A stretch of 64,000 nucleotides of DNA, taken from positions 35,757 through 99,756 of the forward strand of contig JAPLRS010000034.1 in NCBI GenBank assembly GCA_026399015.1. The letters run 5' to 3'. Origin of the DNA: Methylococcales bacterium. GTDB lineage: Bacteria; Pseudomonadota; Gammaproteobacteria; Methylococcales; Methylomonadaceae. The notes beneath the pieces are model-generated. The model worked only from the letters and a program-made list of their open reading frames with translations, ran no database searches and was not told where the DNA came from. The position numbers and the translations under genes were made by a program. This document shows positions 8,461 through 16,221 of the stretch, in pieces. Within the stretch, counting starts at the first letter, position 1; each line of letters opens with the position of its first letter.

Positions 8461-9117
8461 TTAACTCTGCACCAACTGACCATGGTCCAATTTTAAAACC
8501 CGGTTATCTAATTGCGAAATTAAAGAAATATCATGAGTTGCAATGAGTATAGTTACACCCACCTGTTGAAATTGACGAAACAAATGCATTATCTCTGCAG
8601 ATAACTCGGGATCTAAATTACCTGTTGGTTCATCAGCAATAATAATAGGTGGTTTATTAACAACAGCTCGAGCAATGCCAACGCGTTGTTGTTCCCCACC
8701 AGACAAAGCCAAGGGGTACTTCCTTTCTTTTCCGTGCAAACTAACTTTTTCTAATGCTGCTCTAACACGTCTTGCAACTTCTTGGTGCCCATAACCAGCA
8801 ATAATTAAGGGTAATGCCACATTATCAAATACTGTTCTGTCATGAAGCAATTTATAATCTTGATAGATGAACCCCATTTTCCGCCTTATATAAGGCAACT
8901 GACTTTCTTTTGCTGCATTTAAATCTTGACCATCAACAACGATTTGTCCACGGGAGCAACGTTCCATAGCAGCGATAAGCCGTAATAACGTACTTTTTCC
9001 AGCTCCCGAGTGTCCAGTGAGAAAAGCCATATCACCTTTCTCTAACTGAAAACTAACGTTACGCAAAACATCGCCCGTTTCTTCATAACGCTTAGTTACA
9101 TTTGCAAAACTAATCAT
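8461..9117 (-). CDS. ftsE: Cell division ATP-binding protein FtsE
   Basis: ATPase of the FtsEX divisome complex. Walker A GHSGAGKST (residues 35-43), signature LSGGEQQRVGIARA and Walker B IIIADEPTGNLD are intact in a 218-residue protein of normal length. It lies 5 bp downstream of the ctaA-ftsY frame and 3 bp upstream of ftsX. Confidence 0.97.
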   Translation of the reverse strand: MISFANVTKRYEETGDVLRNVSFQLEKGDMAFLTGHSGAGKSTLLRLIAAMERCSRGQIVVDGQDLNAAKESQLPYIRRKMGFIYQDYKLLHDRTVFDNVALPLIIAGYGHQEVARRVRAALEKVSLHGKERKYPLALSGGEQQRVGIARAVVNKPPIIIADEPTGNLDPELSAEIMHLFRQFQQVGVTILIATHDISLISQLDNRVLKLDHGQLVQS

Positions 9118-9122
9118 AACTA

Positions 9123-11066
9123 CTATTCATTCACAAATAAGGCATCAACAAATAATTCCGCATCAAAATCTTGCAGGTCATCAATCCCTTCACCTATACC
9201 AATAAACCTAATTGGTGTTCCTGTATGTTTGGCCAAAGCAAAAATCACCCCACCCTTCGCAGTACCATCCAATTTTGTCAAAACTAACCCAGATAAAGAG
9301 ACTGCTTCATTAAATAATTTTGCTTGTGAAAGGGCATTCTGACCCGTACCCGCATCTAAAACCAACAAAACCTCATGAGGGGCAGATGAATCTAATTTAC
9401 CCATAATTCTCTTAATCTTCTTTAACTCTTCCATCAAGTTTGATTTTGTATGCAATCTTCCAGCAGTATCGGCTATTAACACATCAACACCTTTGGCTTT
9501 AGCTGATTGTAATCCATCATATATAACTGAGGCAGAATCGGCACCCGTATGCTGAGCAACAACAGGAATATTATTTCGCTCACCCCATACCTGCAATTGT
9601 TCTACTGCTGCCGCTCTAAATGTATCACCAGCAGCCAACATAACAGTATGTCCTTGAGCTTGTAAGCGTTTAGCTAACTTACCAATAGTCGTTGTTTTAC
9701 CTGCACCATTAACGCCGACTACTAATATTACAAATGGTTCATCTTGTTTGGGTATTTGTAAAGGCTCACTACAGGGTTTTAGTATTCTATAAAGCTCAGC
9801 CTTTAATGCTTTTGACAAAGCTTCACCATCTTTTAATTGATGACGCTCCAAGTTATTACTTAAATGTCTAATTATTTCGTTAGTTGCATCGATACCGACA
9901 TCAGCCATTAATAAATTAGCTTCTATTTCTTCAAGCAATTCATCGTTAATTGAGCTTTGACCTAATTGTAAACCAGATAAAACACCACTTAATCCCGAGC
10001 GAGTTCTATGTAATTGTGCTTTAAGCCTACTATATAAAGATTCCGGTAAAGGCTCTACATAATCTTCCTCTTGAATACTATCGGAAGATACAAAAACATC
10101 TTCAGTTAACTGTTCTTTCTGAACTAGATCTTTTGAGTGTATTTCACTGGTATCTAATTGACTATAACGACTATAAAAGCTGATACCTAAAAGAGGTAAC
10201 ATCAAGATAGCAGCAAACAAATAATGCACTGCAGTCATCCAAACTGGCAATTCATATTTAATAGTTACTATTTCTAACCCTATTAATACAAATAAAAAAG
10301 CGCCAAGAAGATATCCGAATCTACTGACTGATTTTACTGACCCGATTGCTGTAGCACTAAACATTACCAAACTCAGCAATAAGAATACCGCTATTGCTAC
10401 AACCCTGTGCAACCAATTAACTGCTACTTGAGCATCATATGAAATAATTCCGTTATAAGAATTTAATAGGCCTTTAAAGAAATCAAGTGCATTTAGATAA
10501 TCTGCGACAGGTATCCATTGACCATTACATTGCGGAAAACCCACACAAGCAAGACCAGCATGATTTGCGCTTAACCAAGTACCCAAAAATATTTGTATGC
10601 CTAAAAGTAACATTGCTAACCGACTAGTAAAAATGAGTCGATTATTTCGATTTTCTTTATCTAATACATAATGACTTTCAACTGTAGTCGCGCGTAAAAA
10701 TAGGCCGTAAAGTAACCAAAAAGTGCATAAACCCAATAAAACATGAAATGTAGTTACTATAGGAAAGCTCAGATAGAAGCCCCCCCAGTAACCCAGCGTA
10801 GCTTGAACGCCTACTAGAATGAAAACTAATGTGGAGGTAATAACGAATGTTATTTTGTTATTTTTTTGCCACCATGAAAGTGACCACAACAAAAAAACTG
10901 AAAAACCAAAAGTGGCCGTTAAATAGTTATGAATTTGGACTTTTAATAACTGGTGCAAATTCTGCTCAATTAAACTAGGGTAGATATCTCCTATTCGAAT
11001 AACTGAACCCAACAAAATAATGATTAAAGCTAAAACTACGCTGAACAGTGTTATTTTTCTGAACAT
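9123..11066 (-). CDS. ftsY: Fusion: heme A synthase-like membrane domain plus SRP receptor FtsY
   Basis: One uninterrupted frame of 647 codons. Residues 1-300 are a CtaA/COX15-like eight-helix domain with His46, His108, His220 and His281 and a Cys174/Cys180 pair in GLACVGFPQCNGQW. Residues 305-345 are an acidic linker. Residues 350-647 are a complete FtsY NG GTPase (GVNGAGKTTT, DTFRAAAVEQLQ, DTAGRLHT, TKLDGTAKGG). Between residues 290 and 387 there is no in-frame ATG or GTG, so separate FtsY initiation looks unlikely. The CtaA part lacks the catalytic-type Glu of EXXH (Val43 instead) and the first-loop Cys pair. CtaA domains have a cytoplasmic C-terminus, so the GTPase would face the correct side. 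Confidence 0.88.
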   Translation of the reverse strand: MFRKITLFSVVLALIIILLGSVIRIGDIYPSLIEQNLHQLLKVQIHNYLTATFGFSVFLLWSLSWWQKNNKITFVITSTLVFILVGVQATLGYWGGFYLSFPIVTTFHVLLGLCTFWLLYGLFLRATTVESHYVLDKENRNNRLIFTSRLAMLLLGIQIFLGTWLSANHAGLACVGFPQCNGQWIPVADYLNALDFFKGLLNSYNGIISYDAQVAVNWLHRVVAIAVFLLLSLVMFSATAIGSVKSVSRFGYLLGAFLFVLIGLEIVTIKYELPVWMTAVHYLFAAILMLPLLGISFYSRYSQLDTSEIHSKDLVQKEQLTEDVFVSSDSIQEEDYVEPLPESLYSRLKAQLHRTRSGLSGVLSGLQLGQSSINDELLEEIEANLLMADVGIDATNEIIRHLSNNLERHQLKDGEALSKALKAELYRILKPCSEPLQIPKQDEPFVILVVGVNGAGKTTTIGKLAKRLQAQGHTVMLAAGDTFRAAAVEQLQVWGERNNIPVVAQHTGADSASVIYDGLQSAKAKGVDVLIADTAGRLHTKSNLMEELKKIKRIMGKLDSSAPHEVLLVLDAGTGQNALSQAKLFNEAVSLSGLVLTKLDGTAKGGVIFALAKHTGTPIRFIGIGEGIDDLQDFDAELFVDALFVNE

Positions 11067-11076
11067 TCTTTATTCT

Positions 11077-11814
11077 CTACCCAATTTGTGAAATTCTAAG
11101 TAAATGCATAAGGTCATCTTTTACTTTATAAGTATTAAATCCAGATTCATATTGCATCATTAAATTACCTAAAGGATCTATTAAAAACAACATCCCATCT
11201 GATATACCACCTTTACTAACCGCTGCTATTTTATTAATAAACTCAGCACCGACCTTAACTCGAATTAAATCAGAGTTAAGTGCAACTTCTTTATTTTCAT
11301 TTTTTATAAGCTTATCTATCAGAGATGTATCAATTTTATTGTCTTCATGTAATAGACTGGAATACAAGGTCTGACTCTCTTTATCATCAGGTCGATTTAA
11401 GCGCCATAACAAGGTATCTTTTAACCACCACTGATTCGATATTTCTTCAGATGGATTTTTAATAATAATTGCAACTCTTCGAGTGCGTGGTAATTCTTTA
11501 TTTAACATCAAGCGTAATTGTTTTGTCTTGAGTAATGCTTCGAGACAAATTTCATTACACCCCTCATTTGGTATTACATTGACAATTAACCAATGTCCTC
11601 GTAATTCTTTAATATTATTACTAGAAAAGTCATCAAATCCCAAAATATCTTCTGGAGGAATAGTAATTGGCGGAACAACTAATTGCCCGCGGTTTGTTGT
11701 ACCCTTAACCAAAGATGGATTCTCTTTTAATCCCCAAGCAATTAAGAAAGGAATAATAGTCATACTAAATATCGCTATTATTAAAATCTGATTTTTCTTC
11801 TGTTGTTTATTCAT
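11077..11814 (-). CDS. SCO-like membrane-anchored thioredoxin-fold protein of the cox operon
   Basis: A 245-residue protein with one N-terminal membrane helix and a thioredoxin-like periplasmic domain. The CNEIC sequence (CxxxC) sits where SCO copper chaperones carry their copper ligands, and the C-terminal DGMLFLIDPLGNLMM matches the fold's last strands. Its place between surf1 and ctaA is where many proteobacteria have a cytochrome oxidase assembly protein of this kind. A role in CuA maturation or disulfide handling is inferred. The start overlaps the surf1 end by 8 bp. Confidence 0.7.
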   Translation of the reverse strand: MNKQQKKNQILIIAIFSMTIIPFLIAWGLKENPSLVKGTTNRGQLVVPPITIPPEDILGFDDFSSNNIKELRGHWLIVNVIPNEGCNEICLEALLKTKQLRLMLNKELPRTRRVAIIIKNPSEEISNQWWLKDTLLWRLNRPDDKESQTLYSSLLHEDNKIDTSLIDKLIKNENKEVALNSDLIRVKVGAEFINKIAAVSKGGISDGMLFLIDPLGNLMMQYESGFNTYKVKDDLMHLLRISQIG

Positions 11815-12520
11815 CTCTATTTTTCTTACTATACCAATAAAACAACGCGGTTAACGCGATTGCCAATGCAAACCATTGTAAGGCGTAAGCCTTGTGTTGA
11901 TCGGGTGACATAATTTTATTTGTTTGCCACTCGCGCTTAAATCCTTCAGGACTCTCTTTATCTAACTCAACTTGAAAAGAGAATAATTTATAACCCACCT
12001 TTTCCGCTAATATTTTCGTATCAACTATTTGCAATACAGATGGCCATCCTTCGCCTGGAGTTTCAGACCCTGCCAACTTAATACCTACACTTGGAAAACT
12101 ATTAATTCGCCCAGTAATTTGTACTGGCAAAACACTCATTTTCAACATAGGTAAGTCTTCTCTATGCTGATTTATGGGCAACCAACCTCTATTTACCAAA
12201 ACTGCCCTAGATTGATCAGCCAAAATAAAAGGAGTCAAAACCAAATATCCCACTTTACCAGCACTGATTTGATTATCAATTAGAAACTGATGATCTTCAT
12301 CATAATGTCCAACGACTTTTACTTTTTTATATTTAATTTGCTCAATATTATCTTCAGTTGTACCGGTTAAATTTAAAATATCAGGCGATGCCAATACTGT
12401 TTCTTTGTGGTCCATATAACTTTGCTTCTCAACAGCACGCCTCAATTGCCATAAACCTAAGTTAATTAACAATAGCAACACGCACACATAAATGAGTATT
12501 CCGATTTTTTTTGCCTTCAT
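11807..12520 (-). CDS. SURF1 family cytochrome oxidase assembly protein
   Basis: Helps insert heme a into subunit I of aa3 oxidases. The 237-residue protein has the SURF1 layout: N-terminal membrane helix followed by LGLWQLRRA, a periplasmic domain with VLVNRGWLP, and a second membrane helix at the C-terminus (YALQWFALAIALTALFYWY). It overlaps the next gene by 8 bp. It is separated from coxC by an oppositely oriented DUF2909 gene. Confidence 0.92.
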   Translation of the reverse strand: MKAKKIGILIYVCVLLLLINLGLWQLRRAVEKQSYMDHKETVLASPDILNLTGTTEDNIEQIKYKKVKVVGHYDEDHQFLIDNQISAGKVGYLVLTPFILADQSRAVLVNRGWLPINQHREDLPMLKMSVLPVQITGRINSFPSVGIKLAGSETPGEGWPSVLQIVDTKILAEKVGYKLFSFQVELDKESPEGFKREWQTNKIMSPDQHKAYALQWFALAIALTALFYWYSKKNRDE

Positions 12521-12625
12521 TTATAAACAACCTGCTTCATAAGCATACTTTTATTCTTGATCTAGTTGGCATAAGTGCATTAATAAACGAAAATAGAGTA
12601 CACATTAATCTTTATAAACTTTACC

Positions 12626-12886
12626 ATGATTATACAAAGCATCGTCATAATTACCTTTTTTCTAATAATAATTAGCCTTGGTTCCGCTCTATTTCATCTA
12701 ATTAATCATAAATCTGAAGAACAATCTAAAAAAACAGTAAAATCACTGACTTTTCGTATTGCTCTTTCATTAATACTATTTATCTTTATTTTTATTGCCT
12801 TTAGCACCGGTCTTATCAGACCCCATGGACTGGGTGCAAATATAATGCGTCAACATTTAACTCAAGTTGAAACTACAACCCCATAA
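12626..12886 (+). CDS. DUF2909 twin-helix membrane protein
   Basis: An 86-residue protein with two membrane helices, a basic loop, SLTFRIALSL at the start of helix 2 and the terminal IRPHGLGAN, the pattern of DUF2909 proteins found in cytochrome oxidase operons. Function is unknown; a role in oxidase assembly is inferred from context. Here it stands on the plus strand, opposite to every other cox gene around it, and is divergent from surf1. Confidence 0.75.
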   Translation: MIIQSIVIITFFLIIISLGSALFHLINHKSEEQSKKTVKSLTFRIALSLILFIFIFIAFSTGLIRPHGLGANIMRQHLTQVETTTP

Positions 12887-12900
12887 AACTTACTGACAAA

Positions 12901-12935
12901 AAAAAAGCGCCGCCTGATAAAGGCCGCGCTTTTTA
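12901..12935. terminator. Bidirectional terminator between DUF2909 gene and coxC
   Basis: AAAGCGCCGCCT and AGGCCGCGCTTT pair with one mismatch, flanked by A and T runs. It can end the DUF2909 transcript and the coxB-coxC transcript, which would separate surf1 and downstream genes from the structural cox genes. Confidence 0.75.
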
Positions 12936-12951
12936 AATCCTTAATGATTAT

Positions 12952-13803
12952 TTACATTAAATAGACAAATATAAATAAACCTAACCAAACCACGTCAACA
13001 AAATGCCAGTACCAAGCCGCGGCCTCAAATGCAAAATGATTCTCTGGTGAAAAATGACCTTTTGTACTACGGAACAATACAACACTTAAGATAATTGCCC
13101 CAACACAAACGTGAAAACCGTGAAAGCCAGTTAACATAAAGAATGTTGAACCGTAAACCCCAGAACCTAATGTTAAGCCCATCTCTGAATAAGCTTCATG
13201 ATATTCAAGTGCTTGAAAGCATACAAATAAAAATCCTAATGCTACAGTGGCAAGCAAACCTTTAATCAACTGATCACGATTTTTAGCTAAAAGCCCATGA
13301 TGCGCCCAAGTACATGTCACGCCACTAGTTAATAATAATAAAGTATTAACGAAAGGTAATCCCCATGCACCCATAGGTTCAAATTCACCACCCACTTTAC
13401 CAGGACCATTTGTTGGCCATACCGCGTCAAAACTCGGCCATAATAATTCTTTAGTAGCACCCTCACCTAACCATGGCACTGATAAATTACGGGTGTACCA
13501 CAAGGTACCAAAGAAAACCGCGAAGAATACTATTTCAGAAAAAATGAACCACATCATGCCATGACGATAAGAAATTCCTACCTCATGATTGTACATACCA
13601 GATTCACTTTCTTTTGCTTGTAGAGTAAACCAACCTACTAACATAGCAACAAAAACTAATAAACCAGCTATCATTAAAGGCTGTCCAATTGAAGAGCCAT
13701 TTAAGAAGTTAGCAAATCCAGCGAGCATAATCATCAACCCAACCGTACCAATAATAGGCCAAGTCGCTTTATGCGGTATATAATAGGTACTGTTTGTAGA
13801 CAT
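12952..13803 (-). CDS. coxC: Cytochrome c oxidase subunit III
   Basis: Third core membrane subunit of the aa3 oxidase. The 283-residue protein has seven predicted helices and the family motifs MMWFIFSEIVFFAVFFG, TCTWAHH, GFHGFHV and AAWYWHFVDVVWL at the C-terminus. It follows ctaG by 13 bp in the coxB-coxA-ctaG-coxC order typical of proteobacteria. Confidence 0.97.
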   Translation of the reverse strand: MSTNSTYYIPHKATWPIIGTVGLMIMLAGFANFLNGSSIGQPLMIAGLLVFVAMLVGWFTLQAKESESGMYNHEVGISYRHGMMWFIFSEIVFFAVFFGTLWYTRNLSVPWLGEGATKELLWPSFDAVWPTNGPGKVGGEFEPMGAWGLPFVNTLLLLTSGVTCTWAHHGLLAKNRDQLIKGLLATVALGFLFVCFQALEYHEAYSEMGLTLGSGVYGSTFFMLTGFHGFHVCVGAIILSVVLFRSTKGHFSPENHFAFEAAAWYWHFVDVVWLGLFIFVYLM

Positions 13804-13816
13804 AAGATTCCCCTTT

Positions 13817-14368
13817 TTAATTTTTTACTGATCTTTCAGTATTATCGAAAAATGTGTATGACAGTGTTATCGTTTTATATTGTTCAGGCATTTCTGGATT
13901 TATAACAAAACGCATTGGCATTATCTTCACTTCATTAGCCTTAAAATTTTGTTCTGTAAAACAGAAACATTCAATTTTTTCAAAATATTGACTTATAAGC
14001 GCAGGGGAAAAACTAGCTATTGCCCTAGCTTTTATTTCTTTATTTGTTTTATTTTTAGCGTAAAAGTTTACCGTATAGTATTCGCCTGGATGTACTTTTA
14101 AACTTTTTGTCTCTGCATGAAAGTCCATGGGTGTTGATTCATTTAATATTGTCATGAACTCAACAGTCACCTCTCTATTTACATCAACCTTATAAGCAAT
14201 TTCTGGTGCTTTTTTTATGTCATCAGGCCTGTCACGCTGAATCCATTTCCATTCACATAAAACGTCATAAATTGGAACTAGTGCATATCCAAAACCAAAC
14301 ATACCTACTGCAACTAATAGCAAGGTCCTAGCAAGCTTAATATTTTTATTTGTTACAGAATCTTTCAT
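13817..14368 (-). CDS. ctaG: Cytochrome c oxidase assembly protein CtaG/Cox11
   Basis: Delivers copper to the CuB site of subunit I. The 183-residue protein has a single N-terminal membrane helix and the immunoglobulin-like periplasmic domain with the copper motif CFCF (in IECFCFTEQ) and the MPMRFVI segment. The ATG overlaps the stop of the upstream 31-codon peptide in a TAATG arrangement, implying translational coupling. Confidence 0.96.
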   Translation of the reverse strand: MKDSVTNKNIKLARTLLLVAVGMFGFGYALVPIYDVLCEWKWIQRDRPDDIKKAPEIAYKVDVNREVTVEFMTILNESTPMDFHAETKSLKVHPGEYYTVNFYAKNKTNKEIKARAIASFSPALISQYFEKIECFCFTEQNFKANEVKIMPMRFVINPEMPEQYKTITLSYTFFDNTERSVKN

Positions 14369-14463
14369 TAAGAAACTGCTTGCGCAACAGCGAATAAATA
14401 GAAAATTAAAGTAATAGCACCCAAAATTACAGCAGTTAAAATATTCTTATTTTTTGTTGTCAT
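14368..14463 (-). CDS. 31-residue cox-operon membrane peptide
   Basis: A short frame between coxA and ctaG: MTTKNKNILTAVILG, then a single hydrophobic helix ending FAVAQAVS. The stop TAA shares its last base with the ctaG start codon. A small single-helix protein at this position is known in many proteobacterial cox operons (cytochrome oxidase small assembly protein), although sequence conservation is low. No strong ribosome binding site is visible; the support is position, coupling and hydropathy. Confidence 0.6.
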   Translation of the reverse strand: MTTKNKNILTAVILGAITLIFYLFAVAQAVS

Positions 14464-14525
14464 AGTTACATTGTAAGTTACCTTGCGTAGTTATTTTCAT
14501 AACTACGCAATTGTATGGTTATGTC

Positions 14526-16166
14526 TTAATGCGAATCTAAAACATGCTCTGTAGGAACAATTGTTGGCGGTGTAGTCCAAGTATGATACGGAGTTGGAGA
14601 AGGCAAAGTCCACTCTAAACCATGCTTAGCAGCGTCTTCCCAAACCTCATCAGATACTTTCTCACCAGTACCACCTCTAATTGTATCAATCACTATGTAT
14701 AAGAATAATAACTGACTTGCACCAAATATAAATCCACCTACACTTGAAATCATATTCCAGTCAGCAAATTGCACTGCATAATCTGGAATTCTTCTTGGCA
14801 TACCAGCCAAACCTAAAAAGTGTTGCGGGAAAAATAAAATATTTACAGATATAACTGACAACCAAAAATGTAATTGGCCAATCTTTTCGTTATACATGTG
14901 GCCAGTCCATTTAGGTAACCAAAAATACCCAGCAGCCATCAAAATAAACACCGAAGCAGGAACTAGTGTGTAATGGAAATGTGCAACAATAAAGTAGGTA
15001 TCGTGATATTGGAAATCAGATGGCGCAATAGACATCATTAAACCAGTAAAACCACCAAGCGTGAATAAAACCACAAATGCTATTGAAAATAACATGGGGG
15101 TTTCAAATGTCATAGCACCTTTCCACATAGTAGCAGTCCAGTTAAAGACTTTTACACCTGTTGGTACGGCAATAATCATCGTTGCATACATAAAGTACAA
15201 CTCACCCGCTATAGGCATACCCACAGTAAACATGTGATGAGCCCAAACAATAAACGATAAAAATGCAATTGAAGCAGTCGCCCAAACCATTGACGCATAA
15301 CCGAACAAAGGTTTACGAGCAAATACAGGAATAATTGTTGATGCAACACCAAAAGTTGGCAGAATCATGATGTAAACTTCTGGATGCCCAAAGAACCAGA
15401 AGATATGTTCATACAATACAGGGTCACCACCGCCAGCAGCATTAAAGAAACTAGTGTGGAAAAATTTATCAGTCAACAACATAGTTACTGCACCAGCAAA
15501 TACCGGCATTACAGCAATCAATAAGAATGCAGTAATCAACCAAGTCCAAACAAATAATGGCATATCCATCATTTTCATGGCTGGCGCACGCATATTAAAA
15601 ATAGTTGCGATTATATTAATCGCTCCCATGATTGATGAAATACCTAACAAATGCACTGAAAAAATTGCAAATGGTAAAGCTTTACCAACCGTAATTGGTT
15701 GCAATACTAGAGGTGGATATAAAGTCCAGCCACCATTAGGCGCACCACCTTCCATAAATAAAGTACTCGCCAGTAACAACACACCCGCAACTAACATCCA
15801 AAAACTCATATTATTCATACGAGGTAAGGCCATATCAGTCGCGCCAATCATTAAAGGGATTTGCCAGTTAGCCAAACCAACAAAAGCTGGCATAACCGCA
15901 CCAAATACCATGACTAATGCATGCATTGTAGTCATTGAGTTAAAGAATGCTGGATCTACAAATTGCAAACCTGGTTCAAACAATTCAGCACGAATAACCA
16001 TCGCCATTGTTCCGCCAATAAAAAACATGGCTAAAGCAAACAATAAGTACATCGTACCAATGTCTTTATGATTTGTAGTAATAACCCATCTCAATAGACC
16101 TTTTTCAGGACCATGATCGTGGTGATCATCAGCATGGTGATCGTGTTCATCTACAGCAGCAGACAT
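14526..16166 (-). CDS. coxA: Cytochrome c oxidase subunit I
   Basis: Catalytic subunit with heme a, heme a3 and CuB. The 546-residue protein has twelve predicted helices, the WFFGHPEVYIMILP motif that carries the D-channel Glu and the His-Tyr cross-link, and the YHDTYFIVAHFHY heme ligand segment. An unusually His/Asp-rich N-terminus (HDHHADDHHDHG) precedes the first helix and might bind metal. It lies 55 bp downstream of coxB. Confidence 0.98.
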   Translation of the reverse strand: MSAAVDEHDHHADDHHDHGPEKGLLRWVITTNHKDIGTMYLLFALAMFFIGGTMAMVIRAELFEPGLQFVDPAFFNSMTTMHALVMVFGAVMPAFVGLANWQIPLMIGATDMALPRMNNMSFWMLVAGVLLLASTLFMEGGAPNGGWTLYPPLVLQPITVGKALPFAIFSVHLLGISSIMGAINIIATIFNMRAPAMKMMDMPLFVWTWLITAFLLIAVMPVFAGAVTMLLTDKFFHTSFFNAAGGGDPVLYEHIFWFFGHPEVYIMILPTFGVASTIIPVFARKPLFGYASMVWATASIAFLSFIVWAHHMFTVGMPIAGELYFMYATMIIAVPTGVKVFNWTATMWKGAMTFETPMLFSIAFVVLFTLGGFTGLMMSIAPSDFQYHDTYFIVAHFHYTLVPASVFILMAAGYFWLPKWTGHMYNEKIGQLHFWLSVISVNILFFPQHFLGLAGMPRRIPDYAVQFADWNMISSVGGFIFGASQLLFLYIVIDTIRGGTGEKVSDEVWEDAAKHGLEWTLPSPTPYHTWTTPPTIVPTEHVLDSH

Positions 16167-16221
16167 AATTTATACCTCTAAAATTATTAAAAAAGAGTAA
16201 GTTGATAGCAGAATCTTAAAT

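Noticed and set aside
15454..16071. Long open frame antisense to coxA (about 205 codons)
   Set aside because: It is a mirror of the hydrophobic subunit I codons, with no family match, no ribosome binding site and full overlap with a certain gene.
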